NCBI GenBank assembly: GCA_003169845.1
Contig: PNAG01000011.1
Location: 29,042-93,041, forward strand
Length of the DNA stretch: 64,000 bases
DNA from: Candidatus Dormiibacterota bacterium
GTDB lineage: Bacteria; Chloroflexota; Dormibacteria; Dormibacterales; Dormibacteraceae
Direction of reading: 5' to 3'
Made by a program: the position numbers and the translations under genes. This document shows positions 55,054 through 63,630 of the stretch, piece after piece. The first letter of the stretch is position 1. Each line of letters starts with the position of its first letter. Below the pieces are notes generated by a model. That model saw nothing but the letters and a program-made list of their open reading frames with translations. It made no database searches and was not told the DNA's origin.

Positions 55054-57198
55054 ATGACGCGCCAGCAGCCAACACGGTCCGAACGCAACGAGTCGGGGCC
55101 CATGTGCCGCTGCCAAGGAGGAGGTCGGGTGTCCAGTCCCAAGTGGCGCGGTTGGCCGGCTTTCCTGTCGCACGGGCTGGCAGCCGTCATCGCCTCAACA
55201 GGAGCCGTGGTTTTCACGGTTGTACCCGTACACGCGAGCCTCCCCCAGGGTGTCGACGTGTCCAATTTCAACGGCACGGTCAACTGGAGCCAGGTGGCGG
55301 GCGGCGGGTACTCGTTCGGATACGCGAAGGCGACCGAGAGCAACAACTTCACCGACTCGACGTTCTCAGCCAACTGGGCCGGGATGAAAGCCAACGGGAT
55401 ATCGCGAGGGGCCTACATGTTCTGGCGCGGCAACGTGGATCCCGCCGTGGAGGCAGATTACTTTCTTCAGCAGTTGGACGGCGCCGGCTTTACGCCCACG
55501 GACCTGGCGCCGATGATCGATGTTGAGGTTACCGACGGTCTGAGCGCCGCGACCATCGCCGCCTACCTCCACACCACGGTCAATGTGATCCACGGGGCCC
55601 TCGGTGTGTGGCCGGTCATCTATACGTCCTATTTGTTCTGGGTCGGCAGCGTGGGCAATGACGCGACGTTCACCGCCGATCCCCTATGGATCGCCCTATG
55701 GGCGACCAATCCGCCGCCGACGACGCAGGTGCCCGCGACCAACTGGGGCGGCAATGGCTTCAGGATCTGGCAGAAGAGCGGCACCGGCGTCGTGCCAGGC
55801 ATCACAACGGTTGCCGATCTCGATCAGACCAGCGGGGCCCCGCTCCCGCTGATTGGGCCAGGGCCGATCCAGGCCGTGCTCCCCGCCGTGTCCAACGGTG
55901 CGTATGGCGGCTATGTGACAGCGGCCACGATCCAGAACACGAGCTCCTCAACCGCCATCGTTCACATCGCTTACTTCGACCAGACCGGGGCTCCGGTCGG
56001 CGCCGGCGACGCCAACCTCAGCCTGCCGGTGAACGCCAGCTGGACGGTGCGCCAGGACAACGGCAACTCTTTCCCCAGCACTGGAGGGGACGCAGTGCAG
56101 GCCGGCTCCGCAGTCGTCTACAGCTTCCAGCCGGTCGTGGCGTTCGTCAACGAGTTCGCGCCCGGCAACGTGGGTGACGCGACGAGCTACAGCGGGGTGC
56201 AGGTGCCCAGTGGTGTCGGCACCCCGCTCTACGCGCCGACCATCGTCAACAATGCCTACGGCGGCTACACAACCGGCATCGGCCTGCTGAATGAGGGCAC
56301 GGGCGCGACCGACGTGACCATCACCTACCGCGACGGCAGCGGCGCCGTCGTCAAGACCCAAACCGTGACTGCGTTGGCTGCTCACGCCTACCACGCGCTC
56401 TACAGCGGCGACGCAATCCTGGCACTGCCGAACGGCTTTGCGGGGACGGCGACGATGACCAGCTCGGCGGCGCAGCCGCTGGGCGCAATCGTCAACGAGA
56501 CTGGACCGGGTGGACAGTTCAGCTCCTACGACGCGATGCCCGCCAGGAGCAGCCTGCTCAGCGTGCCGGTGGCGCTCAACAACGCATTCGGTGGCTACTA
56601 CACCGGGATGGGGATCCAGAACACCTCGGCAAGCGCGGGCACGGTGTCCGTCACCTATTACGACGCCTCGGGGGCGGCCACCGCCAAGAGCTTCAGCATC
56701 CCCGCCAACGGCTCCCTCGGTGTCTACCAGGGCAGCGCCACCGACGGGCCAGCGGTCGGCGCCTACACGGCGGTGATCCAGAGCTCGACCGTGGGCCTGG
56801 CGGCGATCGTCAACGAGGTCGCGCCGGCCGGTGCGGGGTCGGCAAGTCAGTCGACCTCCTACAACACCTTCAGCGACCTCAGCGGAAGCCTCCACCTGCC
56901 TCTGGTTGAGAACGGCGGCTCCGACCCCTGGAACACCGGCGAGGGGATCATGAATACCGGCTTCAGCAGCACCATGGTCACCGTCAACTACTACGACAGC
57001 GTCACTGGCGCAGCCATCGGCACTGCACCGACGCAAACGCTTGCGCCAAATGCCTTTTGGGGTCTGTACCAGCCCACCGGCGGACTGCCCAGCGGCAAGC
57101 GAGCAACGGCAGTGATCACCACCTCCTCCGGGGGCTCGGTGGCTGTCATCTGCAACGAGAGCAGCACCACGACTTTCATGAGCTACGACGGGCAGTAA
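55054..57198 (+). CDS. Secreted GH25-family lysozyme with YGGY module
   Basis: 'QGVDVSNFNGTVNWSQVAGGGYSFGYAKATESNNFTDSTFSANWAGMKANGISRGAYMFW...LAPMIDVEV' GH25; module from about 55868; ORF opens at 54823. Confidence 0.9.
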   Translation: MTRQQPTRSERNESGPMCRCQGGGRVSSPKWRGWPAFLSHGLAAVIASTGAVVFTVVPVHASLPQGVDVSNFNGTVNWSQVAGGGYSFGYAKATESNNFTDSTFSANWAGMKANGISRGAYMFWRGNVDPAVEADYFLQQLDGAGFTPTDLAPMIDVEVTDGLSAATIAAYLHTTVNVIHGALGVWPVIYTSYLFWVGSVGNDATFTADPLWIALWATNPPPTTQVPATNWGGNGFRIWQKSGTGVVPGITTVADLDQTSGAPLPLIGPGPIQAVLPAVSNGAYGGYVTAATIQNTSSSTAIVHIAYFDQTGAPVGAGDANLSLPVNASWTVRQDNGNSFPSTGGDAVQAGSAVVYSFQPVVAFVNEFAPGNVGDATSYSGVQVPSGVGTPLYAPTIVNNAYGGYTTGIGLLNEGTGATDVTITYRDGSGAVVKTQTVTALAAHAYHALYSGDAILALPNGFAGTATMTSSAAQPLGAIVNETGPGGQFSSYDAMPARSSLLSVPVALNNAFGGYYTGMGIQNTSASAGTVSVTYYDASGAATAKSFSIPANGSLGVYQGSATDGPAVGAYTAVIQSSTVGLAAIVNEVAPAGAGSASQSTSYNTFSDLSGSLHLPLVENGGSDPWNTGEGIMNTGFSSTMVTVNYYDSVTGAAIGTAPTQTLAPNAFWGLYQPTGGLPSGKRATAVITTSSGGSVAVICNESSTTTFMSYDGQ
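55868..57198 (+). repeat. YGGY module, copy 7
   Basis: AVLPAVSNGAYGGYVTAATIQN ... FMSYDGQ*. Confidence 0.88.
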
Positions 57199-57241
57199 AG
57201 GTCCGGCAAGGGCTGCGAGGATCCGCCTGGGAGGATTTAGT

Positions 57242-59929
57242 GTGTTAGCGCCGGGCCTGATCAGGTTTCGTTCAGCTGTCGTGCTCGTCGCCGTGCTCGG
57301 CGCGATCGTGGTTCCAGCGCGCATCGCTACCGCCGCCACGATCTCTGTGAATTGTTCCACGCAGAACCTGCAGACCGCGATCAGCAGCGCCGCGTCAGGA
57401 GACACGATTCTCATCTCCGGCACGTGCGTGGGATCGAGCTCCGGCTCAGCATTCACGATCAGCGGGAAGAGCCTGACTCTTGCGGGTGCGCCGCACGCAA
57501 CGTTGCGGGGCAGCGTCTCCGCTCGAGTGCTGGTGATCAACGGTCCGGCCAATGTCACCCTCAGCGATCTGACCATCAGCGGCGGAACTGCGTCCGCAGA
57601 TGGGGGAGGCATCGACAACCTTTCAACACTCACTGTTTTGCGCACCACGGTCAGCGGTAACGCTGCCCCAGCCGGTTACGGTGGGGGAATCGCGAATGCG
57701 CTCGCCAGCTCGCTGACGCTCACGCACTCCACGGTGAGCGGAAACAGCGCAGCTCTCGGCAGCGGTGCCGTCGACAACCAGGGCACGTTGGTTGTCATCG
57801 ATTCCACGCTGTACGGCAACACGGCGGGGGACGTCACGAATCCTGGTTACGGCGGAGCCATGTGGAACGCGGCTGGCACCGCCACGTTCACGAATTCCAC
57901 AGTCGTCAACAACTCATCCAACACCGACGGCGGAGGCATCTACAACATTGCCACCATGAATCTTGCGGGCACTATCGTGGCCGGAAATACGTCGTCCGGG
58001 ACCCTCGGCACGCGCGACTGTTCCAATCCGGCGGGCTCGCACGTGTCCTCCGGCGGATACAACTTCATCGGCCCGTGCGCCGGGTTTGTGCCGGTGTCAA
58101 CTGACCTGACCGGCCAGCCGATTGCTCCCATGGCGGCCTTTGGTAACAATGGGGGTCCGACTCAGACCGTGCCACCCGCTGCAGGCACTGTCCTGATTGA
58201 TGCAATCCCGAGCAGCGCCTGCACCACTTTGCTGGGCGTGGCGCCGGACGACCAGCGTGGGGTGCGGCGCCCTCAAGGTGCCGGATGCGATATCGGCGCG
58301 GTGGAGACGGCGCCCCTGCCCAACGCCGTGAACGATTCCTACTCGACCCCCGAGAACATCGCCCTCTCCGTGGGTTCGTCCGGTGGAGTTCTGCAGAATG
58401 ATTTCACTGTCACTGGCGGAAGCCTCAGCGCTTCGATAGTCTCGAGTCCGGCGCACGGCTCCGTCAGCCTCGGATCGGACGGGTCATTCACTTACACCCC
58501 CACATCGGGCTACACCGGCCCCGACTCGTTCACGTATAAAGCGACCGACTCCTTTACGAACGAGTCGGCAAACGCAACAGCAAACGTCTCCGTGACCCTA
58601 CCCGCGCGGGCAGTGTTCCCGGCCATGTCCAACGGGGCTTACGGTGGATACGTGACGGCGGCCACGATCCAGAACATCGGAACGGCAGCCGCCAACGTTG
58701 TCATCGATTACTTCAATCAGAACGGGGCGCCGGTAGGCGCCGGCGATGCCAACACCGGCCTGCCGGTGAACGCCAGCTGGACGGTGCGCCAGGACAACGG
58801 CAACTCCTTTCCGAGCAGCGGTGGGGACGCCGCCCAGGCGGGCTCCGCCGTGGTCTACAGCAGCCAGCCCATCGCCGCCTTCGTGAACGAGTTCGCACCC
58901 GGCAACGTAAGTGACGCAACGAGCTACAGCGGAGTGCAGGTTCCCGGTGGTGTGGGCACCACGCTGTACGCGCCGACCATCGTCAACAATGCTTACGGCG
59001 GATACACGACCGGAATCGGCTTGCTCAACCAGGGCAGCGGCCCGACGGATGTGACCATCACCTATCGCGACGGCACCGGAGCCATCGTCAAGACCCAGAC
59101 CGTGGCCGCGCTCGCTGCTCACGCCTACCATGCGCTCTACAGCGGGGACGCCGTCCTCGCACTGCCCAGCGGCTTTGCCGGGACGGCGACGATCACGAAC
59201 TCGGCGGCGCAGCCGCTGGGTGCGGTCGTCAACGAAACAGGGCCCGGGGGACAGTTCAGCTCTTACGACGCCGTGCCTGCGGGCAGCACGCTGCTCAACG
59301 TGCCGGTGGCGCTGAACAATGCCTTCGGCGGCTACTACACGGGGATGGGGATCCAGAACACATCGGCCAATGTGGGAATCGTGACCGTCACCTATTACGA
59401 CGCCTCCGGGACGGCCACCGGCAAGGTCTTCAGCATCGCCGCCAACGGTTCCCTTGGCGTCTACCAGGGCAGCGCCACCGACGGGCCGGCGGCCGGCGCC
59501 TACACGGCGACGATCACGAGCTCGGTCGCCATCGCCGGTATCGTCAACGAGGTGGCGCCTTCGAGCACCAGCGCCATGCAGTCGACCTCTTACAACGCAT
59601 TCAACGCCGGCAGCGCCAGCCTCAACCTGCCCCTGGTCGAGAACGCAGGCAGCGACCCCTGGAACACGGGTGAAGGGATCATGAACACGGGCACCGCCAG
59701 CACCACGGTTACTGTCACCTATCGCGACATTGTCACCGGCGCATTGGTCGGCACAGTGCAGACGCAAACGCTGGCGCCACATGCCTTCTGGGGCCTGTAC
59801 CAGCCGACCGGCGGCCTGCCGGGCGGAACGCGGGCGACGGCGGTGATCACCACCTCCTCGGGTGGCCAGGTCGCGGTGATCTGCAACGAGAGCAGCACGA
59901 CCACCTTCATGAGCTACGACGGCCAGTAG
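57242..59929 (+). CDS. Secreted POMP/right-handed beta-helix plus cadherin-like (Big_9-like) protein with YGGY module
   Basis: 'LTVLRTTVSGNAAPAGYGGGIANALASSLTLTHSTVSGNSAALGSGAVDN', 'VNDSYSTPENIALSVGSSGGVLQNDF...GSDGSFTYTPTSGYTGPDSFTYKATDS'; module from about 58604. Confidence 0.87.
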   Translation: MLAPGLIRFRSAVVLVAVLGAIVVPARIATAATISVNCSTQNLQTAISSAASGDTILISGTCVGSSSGSAFTISGKSLTLAGAPHATLRGSVSARVLVINGPANVTLSDLTISGGTASADGGGIDNLSTLTVLRTTVSGNAAPAGYGGGIANALASSLTLTHSTVSGNSAALGSGAVDNQGTLVVIDSTLYGNTAGDVTNPGYGGAMWNAAGTATFTNSTVVNNSSNTDGGGIYNIATMNLAGTIVAGNTSSGTLGTRDCSNPAGSHVSSGGYNFIGPCAGFVPVSTDLTGQPIAPMAAFGNNGGPTQTVPPAAGTVLIDAIPSSACTTLLGVAPDDQRGVRRPQGAGCDIGAVETAPLPNAVNDSYSTPENIALSVGSSGGVLQNDFTVTGGSLSASIVSSPAHGSVSLGSDGSFTYTPTSGYTGPDSFTYKATDSFTNESANATANVSVTLPARAVFPAMSNGAYGGYVTAATIQNIGTAAANVVIDYFNQNGAPVGAGDANTGLPVNASWTVRQDNGNSFPSSGGDAAQAGSAVVYSSQPIAAFVNEFAPGNVSDATSYSGVQVPGGVGTTLYAPTIVNNAYGGYTTGIGLLNQGSGPTDVTITYRDGTGAIVKTQTVAALAAHAYHALYSGDAVLALPSGFAGTATITNSAAQPLGAVVNETGPGGQFSSYDAVPAGSTLLNVPVALNNAFGGYYTGMGIQNTSANVGIVTVTYYDASGTATGKVFSIAANGSLGVYQGSATDGPAAGAYTATITSSVAIAGIVNEVAPSSTSAMQSTSYNAFNAGSASLNLPLVENAGSDPWNTGEGIMNTGTASTTVTVTYRDIVTGALVGTVQTQTLAPHAFWGLYQPTGGLPGGTRATAVITTSSGGQVAVICNESSTTTFMSYDGQ
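58604..59929 (+). repeat. YGGY module, copy 8
   Basis: AVFPAMSNGAYGGYVTAATIQN ... FMSYDGQ*. Confidence 0.88.
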
Positions 59930-59966
59930 GCGGGTTCGCTGATCGCGGCAGGCGCGGAGCTACCCA

Positions 59967-59994
59967 TTGACAGGGAGCCTCGACAACTTACACT
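59967..59994 (+). promoter_or_regulatory. Candidate sigma70-like promoter upstream of 60049
   Basis: TTGACA-N16-TACACT. Confidence 0.45.
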
Positions 59995-60048
59995 TGCGTC
60001 CAGCGCGCCAATCCGGCCATCGACTAAAGCGTGGGGAGGGTCCGGGGC

Positions 60049-63000
60049 ATGAACCTAAGGCGATGGCGTGTCGTGTTGTGCGCCGTGCTGTTGGCCGGAG
60101 GGTCAACATTCGTGGGCCCGCCCGCGCTGGCGGCCGGCTCACCGCTGACCTGGGCCGCTCCGGTGCGCATCGACCACCAACCGCCGTTTACGGGCGCTTT
60201 TTTGAGTGGCCTGTCGTGTCCCACGACCGGCCTCTGCGTCGCCGTGGACACCAACGGCAACGTGATCACCTCAACCAACCCCACCGGGGGTGCGGCGGCC
60301 TGGACGGTGACCCACGTGGATGGCGTCAATCCCATTCTTGCCGTTTCATGTCCCACCACCAGCTTCTGCGTAGCAGTGGACGAAGCCGGTGACGTGATCA
60401 CGTCCACCAACCCGACTGGGGGTGCGGCGGCCTGGACGGTGGCCAACGTTGGCACAGCGATGGGAGCCGTGTCATGTCCCAGCAGCGTCCTATGCGTCGC
60501 ACTGGACTTCAGCGGCGACGTGGTCACTTCGACCAATCCCACCGGAGGTCCTTCGGCCTGGACTGCCTCCAACATCGGCAGCGGCACCTTGAATTTCCTC
60601 GACGGCATTTCGTGTCCAGCCAGCAACCTTTGCGTTGCTGTCGACCAGTACGGCAACGTGATCACCTCCACCGACCCGACCGGAGGTTCTGCCGCCTGGA
60701 CTACGACGAACGTATCGGGACTCAACGGTATGTATTCGGTGTCCTGTCCCACCAGCAGCCTCTGCGTAGCCGGCGACGCGAACGGCGATGTCGTCACGTC
60801 GACCAACCCCACCGGCGGGGCAGGGGCCTGGACGGTGACCACAGTGGACGCCTCCAACGGTCTGTTCTCAGTGTCCTGTTCCAGCAGCGCCCTATGCGCG
60901 GCGGTCGACTATAGGGGCACAGTGGTCACCTCGACCGATCCCACCGGGGGAGCGGCGGCCTGGACGGCGGTCAACGTCGACGGAACCCATCGACTGTTCG
61001 GAGTGTCATGCCCCAGCACCAGTCTCTGTGTTGCGGTCGACGACGTCGGCAACGTGGTCACCTCGACCGATCCCACCGGGGGAGCGGCGGCCTGGACAGT
61101 GACCAGCGTGGACGGCACAGACTCGCTCACAGGCGTGAGTTGCCCCAGCAGCGCTCTGTGCGTCGCCGTCGATGCCACCGGCCACGTCGTCACAACAACC
61201 AACCCGATCGGGGGCGCCGCTGCCTGGTCTGCTGCCCTGGTAGACATGGGCAGCGGACTGAATGGCGTGTCGTGCAGCGGCACCGCACTCTGTGTCGCCG
61301 TGGACGGCGGCGGCAACGTGGTCACTTCGACCAATCCCACCGGTGGTGCGGGGGCGTGGACGCTGACCCACGTGGACAGCGCTGCGTACCCTTTGCTGTC
61401 GGGCGTTTCCTGTCCGACGACCTCGCTCTGCATAGCAGTGGACGAAAGCGGAAATGTGGTCACGTCTACCAACCCGACCGGGGGTGCGGCGGCCTGGACG
61501 GTGACCCCAGCCGGCACGGATGCGGGCAGTATCCTGTACGGCGTTTCTTGTCCCACCACCGGCCTGTGCGTCGCCGTGGACGGAAACCGCAATGTGGTCA
61601 CGTCTACCAACCCCACTGGGGGTGCGGCAGCCTGGACGGTGACCCAGGTGGACAGCCAACCGCAGGGATATCTGGTTGGCGTGTCGTGTCCGACGATCAA
61701 CTTCTGCGCGGCGGTCGCCGCCGTGGGCGACGTGGTCACGTCCACCAATCCCACTGGCGGGACAGCGGCGTGGACGCAGATCAACGTAGAAAGCCCCCCG
61801 TTTACGATCCTTAATGGAATCTCCTGTCCCAGCAGCGGCCTTTGCGTCATCGTCGACCGCGGTGGCAACGTCTTCACTTCCACCGATCCCACCGGCGGGG
61901 CGGCGGCCTGGACGCGGACCAACGTGAACCTTTACAGCCTCAGCGCAGTGTCCTGTCCTGGGAGCGGCCTTTGCGTCGCCGTCGACATTGTGGGTAATGC
62001 AGTCGTCGGAAGCCTGGGGACGACCACTGCGCTGGTGTCCTCGTCGAACCCGTCGACTGTCGGCAGCAACGTTACCTACACGGCGACCGTATCCCCGACT
62101 CCTGATGGAGGCACAGTGGCCTTCACCGACAACGCCGCCAGCATCAGCGGCTGCGGCGCGGTGGCAGTCAACACGACCACCGGGAAGGCAAGCTGCATCA
62201 CGAGCTACAGCGCAACAGGCAGCCGCGCCATTGTCGCGACTTACAGCGGCGACGCGAGCTTCACGACCTCCAGCGGATCCCTGACCCAGACCGTGAATGC
62301 AGCTGTTGTGGCGAAGGCTGTGCTGCCGGCGGTGTCTAACGGTGCGTATGGGGGATACACCACAGCGGCAACCGTTCAGAACACCGGCTCGGCGCCGGCC
62401 AGTGTCCACATCACCTATTACGACCAAAGCGGCGCGCCGGTGGGCGCTGGGGACGCGATCAACAACCTGCCAGTGAACGCGAGCTGGACGGTGCCCCAGG
62501 ACAACGGCAACTCATTCCCATCCAGCGGCGGCGATGCGGCCCAGGCCGGCTCGGCGATCGTGTACTCGGACCAGCCGGTGGCGGTGTTCGTCAACGAGTT
62601 CGCGCCGGGCAATGTCGGTGATGCCAGCAGCTACAGCGGGGTGCAGATAGCGAGTGGGGTGGGGACGACGCTCTATGCCCCCGCCATCGCCAACAATGCC
62701 TACGGTGGATATACCACCGGCATCGGCTTGCTGAATGAGGGCAGCAGCCCGACCGACGTGACCCTCACCTACCGCGATAGCACCGGCGCCATCGTCAAGA
62801 CCAAGACCGTCTCCGCTCTGGCCGCGCACGCCTATCAGGGGCTGTTCAGCGGCGATACAAGCCTCGCCCTACCCAATGGCTTTGCCGGGACGGCGACCAT
62901 CGCGAGCTCGGGCCAGCCGCTGGGCGCCATCGTCAACGAGACCGGACCGGGCGGGCAGTTCAGCTCCTACGACGCTGTGCCGGCAGGCAGCACGACGCTC

Positions 63001-63627
63001 AACGCCCCGGTCGCGCTGCGCAACGCCTTCGGCGGCTTCAACACCGGGATGGGAATCGTGAACACAACCGGCACGGCCGGCTCTGTAACGATCACTTACT
63101 ACAACGCCTCCGGCACGCCGACCATCAAGCCCTTCAACATCCCGGCCAACGGCTACCTCGGCGTCTACCAGGGCACTGACATACCAACTGACGGCGCCTA
63201 CACGGCCAAGATCACGAGCTCGGTTGCCATCGCGGCGATCGTCAACGAGGTGGCGTCATCGAGCGGCAGCGCCCAGCAGTCGACTTCCTACAACACCTAC
63301 AGCGCCGGCAGCGCAACCCTCCACTTGCCGCTGGTCGAGAACGCGGGCACCGACCCGTGGAACACCGGTGAGGGAATCATGAACACCGGCGCCGGCAGCA
63401 TCACGGTCACCGTCAATTACTACAACACCGCCACCGGCGCATCGGTCGGCTCACCACAGACGCAGACGCTGGCGGCGAATGCGTTCTGGGGTCTCTACCA
63501 GCCCACGGGTGGACTGCCGACCGGAACGCGTGCGACGGCCGTGATCACAACCTCCTCCGGGGGGCAGGTGGCAGTGATCTGCAACGAAAGCAGCCTCACG
63601 ACTTTCATGAGCTACGACGGCCAGTAG
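60049..63627 (+). CDS. Secreted protein with ~14 'SCPTTxLCVAVDxxGNVVTSTNPTGGAAAWTV' repeats, Ig-like domain and YGGY module
   Basis: Signal peptide; repeat array 60204..~62010; Big_3-like 'SSNPSTVGSNVTYTATVSPTPDGGTVAFTDNAASISGCGAVAVN'; module from about 62311. Confidence 0.87.
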   Translation: MNLRRWRVVLCAVLLAGGSTFVGPPALAAGSPLTWAAPVRIDHQPPFTGAFLSGLSCPTTGLCVAVDTNGNVITSTNPTGGAAAWTVTHVDGVNPILAVSCPTTSFCVAVDEAGDVITSTNPTGGAAAWTVANVGTAMGAVSCPSSVLCVALDFSGDVVTSTNPTGGPSAWTASNIGSGTLNFLDGISCPASNLCVAVDQYGNVITSTDPTGGSAAWTTTNVSGLNGMYSVSCPTSSLCVAGDANGDVVTSTNPTGGAGAWTVTTVDASNGLFSVSCSSSALCAAVDYRGTVVTSTDPTGGAAAWTAVNVDGTHRLFGVSCPSTSLCVAVDDVGNVVTSTDPTGGAAAWTVTSVDGTDSLTGVSCPSSALCVAVDATGHVVTTTNPIGGAAAWSAALVDMGSGLNGVSCSGTALCVAVDGGGNVVTSTNPTGGAGAWTLTHVDSAAYPLLSGVSCPTTSLCIAVDESGNVVTSTNPTGGAAAWTVTPAGTDAGSILYGVSCPTTGLCVAVDGNRNVVTSTNPTGGAAAWTVTQVDSQPQGYLVGVSCPTINFCAAVAAVGDVVTSTNPTGGTAAWTQINVESPPFTILNGISCPSSGLCVIVDRGGNVFTSTDPTGGAAAWTRTNVNLYSLSAVSCPGSGLCVAVDIVGNAVVGSLGTTTALVSSSNPSTVGSNVTYTATVSPTPDGGTVAFTDNAASISGCGAVAVNTTTGKASCITSYSATGSRAIVATYSGDASFTTSSGSLTQTVNAAVVAKAVLPAVSNGAYGGYTTAATVQNTGSAPASVHITYYDQSGAPVGAGDAINNLPVNASWTVPQDNGNSFPSSGGDAAQAGSAIVYSDQPVAVFVNEFAPGNVGDASSYSGVQIASGVGTTLYAPAIANNAYGGYTTGIGLLNEGSSPTDVTLTYRDSTGAIVKTKTVSALAAHAYQGLFSGDTSLALPNGFAGTATIASSGQPLGAIVNETGPGGQFSSYDAVPAGSTTLNAPVALRNAFGGFNTGMGIVNTTGTAGSVTITYYNASGTPTIKPFNIPANGYLGVYQGTDIPTDGAYTAKITSSVAIAAIVNEVASSSGSAQQSTSYNTYSAGSATLHLPLVENAGTDPWNTGEGIMNTGAGSITVTVNYYNTATGASVGSPQTQTLAANAFWGLYQPTGGLPTGTRATAVITTSSGGQVAVICNESSLTTFMSYDGQ
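60204..62010 (+). repeat. SCP-LC repeat array (13 full plus 1 partial units, 42-46 aa each)
   Basis: Unit consensus SCPTTxLCVAVDxxGNVVTSTNPTGGAAAWTVTxVD. Confidence 0.9.
62311..63627 (+). repeat. YGGY module, copy 9
   Basis: AVLPAVSNGAYGGYTTAATVQN ... FMSYDGQ*. Confidence 0.88.
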
Positions 63628-63630
63628 GAG

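Noticed and set aside
55054-57198. Prophage endolysin (GH25) suggesting a phage region
   Set aside because: Carries an N-terminal secretion-like segment and the YGGY module; no phage structural, holin or packaging genes nearby.
55948-57648. 566-aa antisense ORF (and similar at 58598..59782, 40910..41998 and 50668..51465)
   Set aside because: Recurs opposite YGGY modules because the modules share codon patterns; repeated similarity among antisense ORFs mirrors sense homology.
60909-61922. Antisense ORF with apparent 'VQAAAPPVGLVDVTTxP' repeats
   Set aside because: Exact antisense of the SCP-LC repeat array; the sense frame has a signal peptide, domain structure and a terminal module.
60204-62010. 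Regularly spaced repeats considered as a CRISPR-like array
   Set aside because: Period ~130 bp, in-frame and protein-coding with degenerate repeats; no short identical direct repeats with unique spacers, no cas genes.
32753-63627. LPXTG/PEP-CTERM/type IX CTD sorting signal on modular proteins
   Set aside because: Tails lack LPXTG, a C-terminal TM helix with basic end, or recognisable T9SS CTD motifs; only the [FL]MSYxGQ ending is conserved.
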